Shown here piece after piece: positions 47,436 through 59,147 of a stretch of DNA of 64,000 nt; positions within the stretch are counted from its first letter, which is position 1; every line of letters begins with the position of its first letter. The notes beneath the pieces were generated by a model. That model ran no database searches. It was given only the letters and a program-made list of their open reading frames with translations, and was not told the origin of the DNA. The stretch is from positions 1 to 64,000 of the forward strand of contig JACQQF010000027.1 in assembly GCA_016207095.1 (NCBI GenBank). The letters run 5' to 3'. This stretch comes from Candidatus Methylomirabilota bacterium (GTDB taxonomy: Bacteria > Methylomirabilota > Methylomirabilia > Methylomirabilales > Methylomirabilaceae). The position numbers and the translations under genes were made by a program.

Positions 47436-47480
47436 GTAGGGGCGCTGCTTGGTGCGCCCTCTCTGGGCAGGGCAAGCCCT
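47436..47480. repeat. Hairpin repeat GTAGGGGCGCTGCTTGGTGCGCCC...GGGCAGGGCAAGCCC
   Basis: Inverted relative to the copy at 48796-48848; partial copy at 55117-55141. Confidence 0.75.
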
Positions 47481-47655
47481 TCGACACACCCCAGCCGCTC
47501 GTCCTGAGTCCTTCGACAAAGCTCAGGACAGGCCTGTCGAAGCTTGTGGTGAGCCTCGTCGAACCAGAAGCGGCTGGGGCGGTCAGGATAGGCCCTGCCC
47601 TACATTCCCGCTGGTCAAGCCGAATTCCCCGATGCGGTGGGCCGGGGGTTGGCGC

Positions 47656-48759
47656 ATGATCGAAGCGCACACAGACGTTGTTGGGAGCCTCCTTCGGCCA
47701 CCCGAGCTTCTCGAGGCGCAGCGAAAGCTCTCCTGCGGCGAGCTCACGCCTCACGAATTCAAGCGGATCGAGGATCGGGCCGTCGATGACGCAATACGGC
47801 TCCAGGAGGAGGTCGGCCTCGAGGTCGTGACCGACGGGGAGATGCGGCGCCTCTCCTTCCAGAGCCAGATGACGGCGGCAGTCGAGGGGTTCGGCGAGTG
47901 GGACCTCAACGCGTTTCTCTGGGGGGAGTGGCGAAGCGAGGAGCTCGGAGCGATGGTGATCGAGCGGCCCCCGATCGCCGTCGTGGAGAAGCTTCGCCGA
48001 AAGCGCTTCCTCTCGGCCGGGGAGTTCGCCTATGCGCGTGGCAAGACGAACAGGGTGTTGAAGGTTACGCTTCCAAGCCCGAGCCTCTTCGCCAACTTTT
48101 GGGATCCCAACCGCTCCAGCGGGGCGTACACACGCCTGGAAGATTTCCTCGGGGACGTGGCCGAGATCCTCCGCGAGGAGGTCGAGGAGCTCGTGCGGCT
48201 CGGAGCGACCTACATCCAGCTCGACGCCCCCCACTACCCGCTGCTCATCGATCCCCGCTACCGTAACTTCTACGAGAGCCGAGGCTGGCCGGCGGAGCGC
48301 TGGCTCGATCTCGGCCTCGAACTCGACAACCTGGTGATCGGACACCACCCACATGTCACCTTCGGCTTCCACCTCTGTCGCGGGAATCAGGCCAGCCGCT
48401 GGCTTGTCGCGGGCGGCTACGACTGGCTGGCGGGGCGTATCTTCCCCCGCATCCACGTCCAGCGACTGCTGCTGGAGTATGACGACCCCCGGTCCGGCAC
48501 GTTCGAGCCGCTCGCGGAGGTTCCGGGAGACAAGATGGCCGTCCTCGGGCTGGTCACGACCAAGACACCCCGGCGCGAGACAATCGAGGAGCTCGCGGGC
48601 CGGATCCGCGAGGCAAGCGCTTTCATCCCGCTCGAACGGCTTGCGCTCTCGCCGCAGTGCGGTTTTGCCACTTCTATCATCGGGAACACGCTCTCGCTCG
48701 ACGACCAACGGGCAAAGCTCCGAACGATCGTCGAGACGGCAGCCATCGTCTGGCCGTGA
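47656..48759 (+). CDS. Cobalamin-independent methionine synthase-like (MetE C-terminal-like) protein
   Basis: GATYIQLDAPHYPLLID, VTFGFHLCRGN, LALSPQCGFATS. Confidence 0.8.
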   Translation: MIEAHTDVVGSLLRPPELLEAQRKLSCGELTPHEFKRIEDRAVDDAIRLQEEVGLEVVTDGEMRRLSFQSQMTAAVEGFGEWDLNAFLWGEWRSEELGAMVIERPPIAVVEKLRRKRFLSAGEFAYARGKTNRVLKVTLPSPSLFANFWDPNRSSGAYTRLEDFLGDVAEILREEVEELVRLGATYIQLDAPHYPLLIDPRYRNFYESRGWPAERWLDLGLELDNLVIGHHPHVTFGFHLCRGNQASRWLVAGGYDWLAGRIFPRIHVQRLLLEYDDPRSGTFEPLAEVPGDKMAVLGLVTTKTPRRETIEELAGRIREASAFIPLERLALSPQCGFATSIIGNTLSLDDQRAKLRTIVETAAIVWP

Positions 48760-48795
48760 CGATCGTCCTCGGAGAACGGTTACGTTGGCCGACAT

Positions 48796-48848
48796 GTAGG
48801 GGCAGGGCTTGCCCTGCCCTCGAAGGGCGCAGCAAGCAGCGCCCCTAC
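48796..48848. repeat. Hairpin repeat GTAGGGGCAGGGCTTGCCCTGCCCTCGAAGGGCGCAGCAAGCAGCGCCCCTAC
   Basis: Palindromic ends GTAGGGGC/GCCCCTAC. Confidence 0.8.
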
Positions 48849-49168
48849 GGCTGACTTCGTCAGCCTCGCAACGACACATCACCTCTATTCTGATTTTGAA
48901 CTAGGAGAAGAGATCACGACGGTGACAAAAGGCTTGATCCGCAACTGCCCCAACCCTTCAGGTGCTTTTGTTGGGCCAGGGGCTTCCTGCCAGCGTGTTG
49001 ATGACCCAGAGAGCGCGCGCGCCGCAGCGAGCGCACGGGCGATCCCCCCTAACCCTTAGCAACAAAAGCGCGGCATCCACCCGAATCAAAAGGTGTTTCC
49101 AGCCAGACGGACTGGCTCCTTCCGGCGTGCGGCTACTCCCCATTGCAGTCCATTAGGTACAGCGGGAC

Positions 49169-49414
49169 TCATTCGCCCGCGTCCTCGAGCCTGACACCTC
49201 GCCCAAAGCGCAGGCTTCGCCTTGCGGCTTCAATGCGCCGCAAAAAACGGGGATCGTGCTCCAGGCGGTAATCGAACCAATCATCTTCTGACTCGAAGCC
49301 GATCAGGACCCCGGCGGGCTTGCCATGCCGTGTGATGAGCACCTCCTCCTTCTCCGCCAGTCTTAGGAACTTCGAGAGGTCGTCCCTGACCTCGGAAAGC
49401 GCGACCTTCTTCAT
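49169..49414 (-). CDS. Phd/YefM-family antitoxin
   Basis: VALSEVRDDLSKFLRLAEKEEVLITRHGKPAGVLIGFES; overlaps toxin gene by 4 nt. Confidence 0.85.
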   Translation of the reverse strand: MKKVALSEVRDDLSKFLRLAEKEEVLITRHGKPAGVLIGFESEDDWFDYRLEHDPRFLRRIEAARRSLRFGRGVRLEDAGE

Positions 49415-49704
49415 GTGGGATCACCTCCCCTTCTCAGCCATGCATCGGCTTCCGACTTGAGGATAACGGCCAGGACTTCTACGGTGTCCTCTGAAACGTC
49501 GTAGAAGATTCGTGCGTCCCCCACCCGGAGGCGATATTGGGGACGCGACACACCTCTCAATCGTTTGATTCCACTCCGGCTTGTCCTGGTCGGCTGATGC
49601 CGCAAGTGCCTTTCGATCGCGTCGCGCACCATGGCACGAAGATGAGTCCTCAGACGCTTCAGGTCTTGCACTGCCTCCGGCGCGAGAACAATCTCGTATC
49701 GCAT
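49411..49704 (-). CDS. RelE/ParE-family toxin
   Basis: LRGVSRPQYRLRVGDARIFYDVSEDTVEVLAVI. Confidence 0.85.
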   Translation of the reverse strand: MRYEIVLAPEAVQDLKRLRTHLRAMVRDAIERHLRHQPTRTSRSGIKRLRGVSRPQYRLRVGDARIFYDVSEDTVEVLAVILKSEADAWLRRGGDPT

Positions 49705-49881
49705 TCTGGCTAGATTATAGCCAGATTCTCAATACGAGTCAAGGGAGGACTCACCGTGCATATCTTTGACGAGAGAGCTTCAGTCGCTGCGTAACACTGC
49801 CAGCGAGGCCGCAGTCGGCTGCAGGTTTTCGTTACTGTAAGCTACTCGCCCGGGAGGGGAGGGAGCAGGCGCGACCCAAGA

Positions 49882-50568
49882 TCAAGCGGTCTTGTGCGGC
49901 CAGGGACAGAGGTGAAGGACCGGACAGCGGGGGCAGTCGGGTCGCTGGGCCTTGCAGATAGCGCGACCATGGAAGATGAGCAGGTGGGTGATCAGGGTCC
50001 ACGTCTCCCTTGGGATGACCCGACAGAGCTGTTGCTCGATTTCGTCCTGTTTCTCACTCTTGACTAGGCCAAGTCGGTTGGCCACCCGCGTAACATGAGT
50101 GTCCACTGCGATCCCCTCACTAAGGCCGAAGGCATTTCCCAGCACGATGTTGGCCGTCTTGCGCCAGACACCGGGTAAGCGGATCAACTCCTCCATCGTC
50201 CTCGGCACCTGACCTCCGTACTCCTCGACCAGCATCCTGCAACAGCCGATGATGCTTTTGGCTTTGTTCCGATAGAAACCGGTAGGGCGGATCGCCTCCT
50301 CCATCTCGGTCGGATCGGCTTCGGCAAACGCTTTTGGGGTCGGATAGCGTCTGAACAGGTCCTTTGTGACCCGATTGACGCGCTCGTCGGTGCACTGGGC
50401 CGCCAGGATGGTGGCGATGAGCAATTGAAACGGGTTCTTGAAGTCGAGCGTGACACGGGCATCGGGGTAGGTGGCTTCGAGGATGGCGAGGAGTTTTTTG
50501 GCGTGTGCGGGGGTTGACGGACTGCCGGTTGAGGTGGACCGGGGAGTCTTGGCGCGGGGTCGAGTCAT
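49882..50568 (-). CDS. nth: Endonuclease III
   Basis: LPGVWRKTANIVLGNAFG HhH, VDTHVTRVANRLGL, C-terminal C-x6-C-x2-C-x5-C 4Fe-4S. Confidence 0.95.
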   Translation of the reverse strand: MTRPRAKTPRSTSTGSPSTPAHAKKLLAILEATYPDARVTLDFKNPFQLLIATILAAQCTDERVNRVTKDLFRRYPTPKAFAEADPTEMEEAIRPTGFYRNKAKSIIGCCRMLVEEYGGQVPRTMEELIRLPGVWRKTANIVLGNAFGLSEGIAVDTHVTRVANRLGLVKSEKQDEIEQQLCRVIPRETWTLITHLLIFHGRAICKAQRPDCPRCPVLHLCPWPHKTA

Positions 50569-50668
50569 AGGTACTCAGGGCAAAGCGACGATGCGTCCGG
50601 TCCCCATCTCCCCTCATCCTAGCCTTCTCCCGCAAGGGGAGAAGGGAACGTTGAGGGGCGTTCCGTGA

Positions 50669-51754
50669 CTAACTTGACCAGGCGGGGGCGTCGCGGGAGG
50701 TGCCGGTCAGGTCCACGCTCCCGACCAAGTCGGCAACGCGCGCGATCCGGTGTTCGACCAGATATGCCTCAATCCCGTCGATGACCTGCTGGGCCGCACT
50801 AGGTGTGGTGAAGTTGGCGGTCCCGACGGCCACAGCCGTAGCGCCTGCGATGAAGAACTCCAAAGCATCGTCCGCTGTCATGATGCCGCCCATCCCGATC
50901 AGCGGGAGCTTGACCACCCGCGCCACCTCCCAGACCATCCGCACGGCGATCGGCCGGATGGCAGGCCCGGAGAGACCGCCGGTCACATTGTTGATCTTCG
51001 GCCGTCGCGTTCGCACGTCGATCGCCATCCCAATTAGGGTGTTGATGAGGGAGAGCGCGTCGGCGCCGCCGTCCGCCAGCGCGCGGGCGATCTCGACCAC
51101 GTCCGTCACGTTGGGAGAAAGCTTCGGCATCAGCGGCAGCGTCGTGGCCTGCCGCACCCGCGCCATCAACCTATGGGCCAACGTCGGGTTGCACCCGAAG
51201 ATCAGTCCGTCAGCCACGTTGGGACAGGAGATGTTCAGCTCGATCCCGGCGACACCCTCCTGATCGCTCAACCGCTTCACCAGCTCGTAATAATCCTCGA
51301 TCGACTCCCCTGCGATGTTGACGAGAATTGGGGGACCCAGCTTCCTCAGGTACGGGAGCTTCTCCTCGATGAAGGCGTCGAGGCCGACGTTCTGAAGGCC
51401 GATCGCGTTCAGCATGCCGGCGGGCGTCTCGACGACCCGGGCGGGCTTCGCCCCGGCCCTCGGGAGCAGGGTGATCGTCTTGACTACGATGGCCCCCAGG
51501 CGGGACAGATCCAGATAGGGCTCGAACTCTTTGGCGTAGCCGAATGTCCCGGATGCCGTCATCACGGGATTCTGCATCCTGATCCCGGCGATTGAGATGC
51601 TGAGGTCAGGGCCCCTTCGCCTACGCTCAGGACTGGCGCTTCGCCCTTCGACAGGCTCAGGGCGAGCGGGGCGCGTCCTTCGGCTAAGCTCAGGGCGCGC
51701 TTTTGCGCGGCTAACGGCAGGCCCTTCGGCGCGGCTCAGGGCACGCTTTTTCAC
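50669..51754 (-). CDS. pyrD: Dihydroorotate dehydrogenase catalytic subunit (class 1B)
   Basis: NPVMTASGTFGYAKEFEPYLDLSRLGA, GIELNISCPNV, GMGGIMTADDALEFFIAGA; N-terminal about 50 codons lie in repeat DNA so the start is uncertain. Confidence 0.9.
   Translation of the reverse strand: MKKRALSRAEGPAVSRAKARPELSRRTRPARPEPVEGRSASPERRRRGPDLSISIAGIRMQNPVMTASGTFGYAKEFEPYLDLSRLGAIVVKTITLLPRAGAKPARVVETPAGMLNAIGLQNVGLDAFIEEKLPYLRKLGPPILVNIAGESIEDYYELVKRLSDQEGVAGIELNISCPNVADGLIFGCNPTLAHRLMARVRQATTLPLMPKLSPNVTDVVEIARALADGGADALSLINTLIGMAIDVRTRRPKINNVTGGLSGPAIRPIAVRMVWEVARVVKLPLIGMGGIMTADDALEFFIAGATAVAVGTANFTTPSAAQQVIDGIEAYLVEHRIARVADLVGSVDLTGTSRDAPAWSS
51604..51745. repeat. Cluster of interspersed palindromic units (CCCTTCGACAGGCTCAGGGCGAGCGG-like)
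   Basis: Multiple related units, e.g. CGCCCTTCGACAGGCTCAGGGCGAGCGGGGCGCGTCCTTCGGCTAAGCTCAGGGCGCGC. Confidence 0.7.
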
Positions 51755-52674
51755 TTCGCACCTCGCACATCGGACCTCGGACCTCCCCGCCTCGCACGTC
51801 GCACCCCCCGTGAGCGCTCTTCTTCGACCGCTTCCCGGTATCGCTGCTGAAGCAGCCGCGTGATCGGGCCAGGACTCCCCGAGCCAATTCGCCGCTCGTC
51901 GATGGCGATGAGTGGCATGACCTCCTTCACCGAGCCGGTCAGGAAGGCTTCGTCCGACGCCAGCAGCTCCTCCAGCGGGAGCGGGGCTTCCCGAACATCC
52001 AATCCCTCTTTTCTCGCCAGCTCGATTACCACCTCTCGGGTAATGCCGGGCAGGAGCCCCGACTCTTCGGGCGTCGTCGTCAGGGTCCCGTTCGCTGCCG
52101 AGAACACATTGCTCGTGGCCCCTTCCACGACCGAGCCATCCGACGCGACAAAGAGCGCTTCGTGCGCGCCTTGCTCTCTCGCCCGGACCATCGCCAGCAT
52201 ATGATAGAGGTAGCCCAGCGACTTGATGCCGAAGGGATTGAAGGGGTCACCCCACTGGACCGTGACCACCCCGATCCCGACCTGCTGCCGTTCCGCGATG
52301 GTTCCCTCGACAGGCCGGGCAATCAGGAAAAGGGTCGGTGAGGGCGCGGTCTCAGGAGGCAAGAGGGTGCCAAGGATATCCATCCCCCTCGTCACCGTCA
52401 AGCGAAGCGAGCTGTCGGCGTTCGTCAATTCGTTGCGCCGAATGAGCCGGCTCATCACGCGCCGCCAGTGCCCGACATCGCTATCGAACTGAAGTCCGAT
52501 CTGTGCCGCGCCCCTCCCAAGACGCCGCAGATGCCGGTCCAACCCAAAGACCCATCCCGAGTAGGCTCGGAGCGTCTCGAAGAGACCATCGCCGTAGGAG
52601 AAGCCTCGGTCGAAGGCCGAGACTTTCGCTCGCTCAGCTTGCAGATAACGCCCGTTGAGATAGACAACCGCCAT
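51751..52674 (-). CDS. pabC: Aminotransferase class IV (4-amino-4-deoxychorismate lyase / BCAT-like)
   Basis: FDRGFSYGDGLFETLRAY, EGATSNVFSA, LPGITREVVIELA. Confidence 0.8.
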   Translation of the reverse strand: MAVVYLNGRYLQAERAKVSAFDRGFSYGDGLFETLRAYSGWVFGLDRHLRRLGRGAAQIGLQFDSDVGHWRRVMSRLIRRNELTNADSSLRLTVTRGMDILGTLLPPETAPSPTLFLIARPVEGTIAERQQVGIGVVTVQWGDPFNPFGIKSLGYLYHMLAMVRAREQGAHEALFVASDGSVVEGATSNVFSAANGTLTTTPEESGLLPGITREVVIELARKEGLDVREAPLPLEELLASDEAFLTGSVKEVMPLIAIDERRIGSGSPGPITRLLQQRYREAVEEERSRGVRRARRGGPRSDVRGAK

Positions 52675-52682
52675 TTTCCGCT

Positions 52683-54170
52683 CTATCCTTTCGGACCTCG
52701 TCCGACGCCCAGGGTCCGAAAAAAGGTCTCCGCCTTCAACAGGGTCTCCTCGTACTCCCGCTTCGGCGACGAGTCTGCCACGATCCCCCCGCCGGTCTGG
52801 AAATAAATCCGTTCTCCCGTCACGATCGCGGTGCGGATGACGATATTCAGGTCCATCTTCCCGGAGAACCCGATGAATCCGATCGCCCCGGTGTACAGGC
52901 CTCGAGCCGTCGGCTCCACCTCGTCGATGATCTCCATGGCGCGAATCTTCGGGGCCCCGGTGATGGAGCCGCCCGGAAAGGTGGCCCGGAGGCAGTCGAT
53001 CGGCCCGATCCCTTCCTCGAGGGTGCCTGCGACGGTCGAGACCATGTGGTGCAGGGTGTGGTAGGTCTCGATGACCTCGAACTGCTCGACATGGACGGAG
53101 CCGACCTTGCAGATCTTCCCCAAGTCGTTACGCTCCAGGTCCACGATCATAACATGCTCGGCGCGCTCTTTTGGGTCCCGTCGGAGGTGGCCGATCATCC
53201 GCGCATCGTCTTCCACGGTCATCCCGCGAGGGCGAGTCCCCTTGATCGGGCAAGTGGAGATCTGGCCGTCCTCCACAAGCAGAAACCGTTCAGGGGAGTT
53301 CGACAGAACCTGAAAATGTCCGCAGTCCAGGTAGGCCCCGAAGGACGCGGGAAAGCGAGTCCGAAGCCGCCCATAGAGCGCCCAGGGGTCGCCCTGGAAG
53401 CGGGTCGCGAAGCGTTGCGAGATGTTGGCCTGATAGATGTCGCCGGCGGCGATATATTCCAACACCGCCTCCAGCGCCTTGAAATAGCCTTCCTTCGACA
53501 TGTTGCTCTCGAGGGGGGCGTCATTGTGTGGCGACTCGGGCGGTGTCCTCTGACCGGCGAGCCGGGCGCGCCGGATCAGGTCGAGGCCGTCCTGCAACCG
53601 CTCGCGAGCGCGCCGCCTCCGGTCGGCGCCCGGGGGAAACGGTAGGCCCGAGGAGGTGATGCACAGTCGGTTGCTTGCGGGGTCGAACCAGAAGAGGAGG
53701 TCGTAGAAATTCAACACGCAGTCCGGGAGCTGAAGGTCATCCACGGCCACTGCCGGCAGTTTTTCAAGGTGGTGACGAAGATCATACCCGAAGTAGCCAA
53801 TGGCACCGGAGCCGGGATGTCCCTCAACAGACTCGCCATCGGCATACTGCCGAAACAGGCCGTGGAGGTAGCTGAATGGATCGCCCCTGAGACCGCGTGA
53901 CTGGCCCTGGAGGGACACGGTGATCCCATGCCCTTTCGAGGAAAAGGTGAGGAACGGATCGTATCCGAAGCACGCGGAATGCCATCGATTCACGGCGTAG
54001 GGGTCGGGATCCAGGAAGCTGGCGCCTGGCCTTCGAGCGATCAGGTCAAACAGTTCTGCCAGTGCAGGCGGATTCGGGACTTCCTCGACCAGGAGATCCG
54101 AAGAGTAGTCCGAGGTGCGAGGTGCGAGGTGCGAGGTGTGGGAACCAGGAATGAGAGGTGACGAGGTCAT
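52683..54170 (-). CDS. pabB: Aminodeoxychorismate synthase component I / anthranilate synthase I family
   Basis: GDIYQANISQRF, CPIKGTRPRG, DLERNDLGKICKVGSVHVEQF, FPGGSITGAPKIRAMEIIDEVEPTARGLYTG. Confidence 0.88.
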   Translation of the reverse strand: MTSSPLIPGSHTSHLAPRTSDYSSDLLVEEVPNPPALAELFDLIARRPGASFLDPDPYAVNRWHSACFGYDPFLTFSSKGHGITVSLQGQSRGLRGDPFSYLHGLFRQYADGESVEGHPGSGAIGYFGYDLRHHLEKLPAVAVDDLQLPDCVLNFYDLLFWFDPASNRLCITSSGLPFPPGADRRRRARERLQDGLDLIRRARLAGQRTPPESPHNDAPLESNMSKEGYFKALEAVLEYIAAGDIYQANISQRFATRFQGDPWALYGRLRTRFPASFGAYLDCGHFQVLSNSPERFLLVEDGQISTCPIKGTRPRGMTVEDDARMIGHLRRDPKERAEHVMIVDLERNDLGKICKVGSVHVEQFEVIETYHTLHHMVSTVAGTLEEGIGPIDCLRATFPGGSITGAPKIRAMEIIDEVEPTARGLYTGAIGFIGFSGKMDLNIVIRTAIVTGERIYFQTGGGIVADSSPKREYEETLLKAETFFRTLGVGRGPKG

Positions 54171-54183
54171 GGGTAGTTACCTG

Positions 54184-55128
54184 CTATGCCCAGAGGATGT
54201 GGTGAGCGTCGAACACAGGCCCGTCCTTGCAGACAAGCCTGTAAGTCCGGTGTCCTTCACCACCCTTGACCGGCACGACGCAGCCCACGCAGGCGCCGAA
54301 CCCGCAGGCCATGTTCGCCTCCAGGGAGGCCTGGTACGGCAGGTCATATTTCTCAGCGATCGGCATCAGGGCCGCCAGCATTGGGTGTGGGCCGCAGGCA
54401 TAGAGGACAGTGCGAGGTGCGAGGTGCGAGGTGCGACCGGACAAGTGCGCTGTGCGAGGTGCGAGGTGCGAGGTGCGTAGGAACTCTTCCACTGCTTCAG
54501 TCACCAGACCTTTGTAACCGGAGCTACCATCTTCCGTCGCCATGTGGACCTTTGCACCGGCCCTTCTAAAATCGGCGGCGCAAAGCAGGTCAGCCTTCGA
54601 TCTTCCCCCGAGGAAAACAGTCATCTCCGTCCGACGGGACGTCCTTCGCTTGGCGAGGGATTCGGCAAGGGCGGCAATCGGGGGAACGCCGATTCCGCCC
54701 GCCACCATAATGACGCCCGTCGCCGAACGGGGGACCTCGAAGGCATTGCCGAGCGGACCGAGCGCCCGAAGAAACCGTCCCGGACGCATCGCTGCCAACA
54801 GCGCGGTGCCGCGGCCGTAAATCTTGTAGAGGATCTCCACCTCCCACCCCGCACTTCGCACCCCGCACTTCGCACTTCTAATGCTCATGGCCCGGGGCAG
54901 GAACGGATCACACCCCTCGTCCCATCCGAGCATGAGGAACTCGCCCGGGCGGAATCGCGCCAGGCGCGGGGGGACGGCCAGTCGCATCGAGAAATACGAC
55001 GGGGCGATTTCTCGATTGGCGACGACCTCAACGCGAACGTCAGATGATCTGGGCACCGGACTCGTCACCGATCTATTCGAACGATTCTTGCGCGCCCCGT
55101 ACCACGCGCCCTGACAAGGGCGCAGCAA
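54184..55128 (-). CDS. pyrK: Dihydroorotate dehydrogenase electron transfer subunit
   Basis: FAD/NAD domains (KIYGRGTALL, VAGGIGVPPI) and C-terminal CGFGACVGCVVPVKGGEGHRTYRLVCKDGPVF 2Fe-2S region. Confidence 0.9.
   Translation of the reverse strand: MLRPCQGAWYGARKNRSNRSVTSPVPRSSDVRVEVVANREIAPSYFSMRLAVPPRLARFRPGEFLMLGWDEGCDPFLPRAMSIRSAKCGVRSAGWEVEILYKIYGRGTALLAAMRPGRFLRALGPLGNAFEVPRSATGVIMVAGGIGVPPIAALAESLAKRRTSRRTEMTVFLGGRSKADLLCAADFRRAGAKVHMATEDGSSGYKGLVTEAVEEFLRTSHLAPRTAHLSGRTSHLAPRTVLYACGPHPMLAALMPIAEKYDLPYQASLEANMACGFGACVGCVVPVKGGEGHRTYRLVCKDGPVFDAHHILWA
54410..54478. repeat. Heptanucleotide tandem repeat (GTGCGAG)n inside pyrK
   Basis: gtgcgaggtgcgaggtgcgaggtgcg ... gtgcgaggtgcgaggtgcgaggtgcg read in frame as SHLAPRT. 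Confidence 0.9.
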
Positions 55129-55189
55129 GCAGCGCCCCTACCTCGCACCCCGCACTCTAATCGTCGCACCCCGCACCCCGCACTTCGCA

Positions 55190-58480
<3,291 letters not shown>

Positions 58481-59140
58481 TTAACGCACCCTAATGCCGT
58501 AGGCGAGGCCGTCGCCTAGCGGCAGGACCTGGGCCAGAAGCTGGGGGTGGTGGACGAAGTAGTCGTTGAAGCTTCGAAGCGCCTCGGTTGAGCGGCGGTA
58601 GTAGCCAGCCAGCAAACTCCCGCCGGCCACTTGCCCCTTCCAGAGGACATTGTCGCAGATGAAAACCCCACCCATCCTGGTCAGCGGCAGCGCAAGGTCA
58701 AGGTAGGCTCGATACTCCTCCTTCACCGCATCAAGGTAGACCAGGTCGAACGGCCCCTCCAGTGTCGGGATGACCGCCAGGGCCGGGCCTTTGTGGAACG
58801 CTACCCGGTCCCCCAAACCCGCCCGCTTCACGTACTCCTTCGCCCTCCCGATCATGTCGTCGCTGACGTCGATCGTGACGACCGTTCCATCAGGTGCCAT
58901 CGCGCGCGCCATAAAGATGTCGGCATACCCGATCGCGGTCCCGACCTCAAGGACCCGCTTGGCCTGGATCGCCCGCACCGTCGTCTCCAGAAACATCGCG
59001 ACCTCGGGGTCGGCGATCGGGACCCCGTTCTCCTCGGCATATCGCTCCATTTCAGCCAGGAGGCCATCCCGCTTCGGCAGGAGGCGTCCCAGGTACTCCT
59101 CTTGCTCCCGATGGATGATGAGACCAAGCTGGTCCTTCAT
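58481..59140 (-). CDS. SAM-dependent O-methyltransferase (family 3)
   Basis: VLEVGTAIGYADIFMARAM, FDLVYLDAVKEEYRAYLDLALPLTRMGGVFICDNVLW. Confidence 0.9.
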   Translation of the reverse strand: MKDQLGLIIHREQEEYLGRLLPKRDGLLAEMERYAEENGVPIADPEVAMFLETTVRAIQAKRVLEVGTAIGYADIFMARAMAPDGTVVTIDVSDDMIGRAKEYVKRAGLGDRVAFHKGPALAVIPTLEGPFDLVYLDAVKEEYRAYLDLALPLTRMGGVFICDNVLWKGQVAGGSLLAGYYRRSTEALRSFNDYFVHHPQLLAQVLPLGDGLAYGIRVR

Positions 59141-59147
59141 CCGCTTA

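Noticed and set aside
47173-48882. 569-aa minus-strand ORF
   Set aside because: Antisense shadow of the MetE-like gene, includes translated intergenic repeats.
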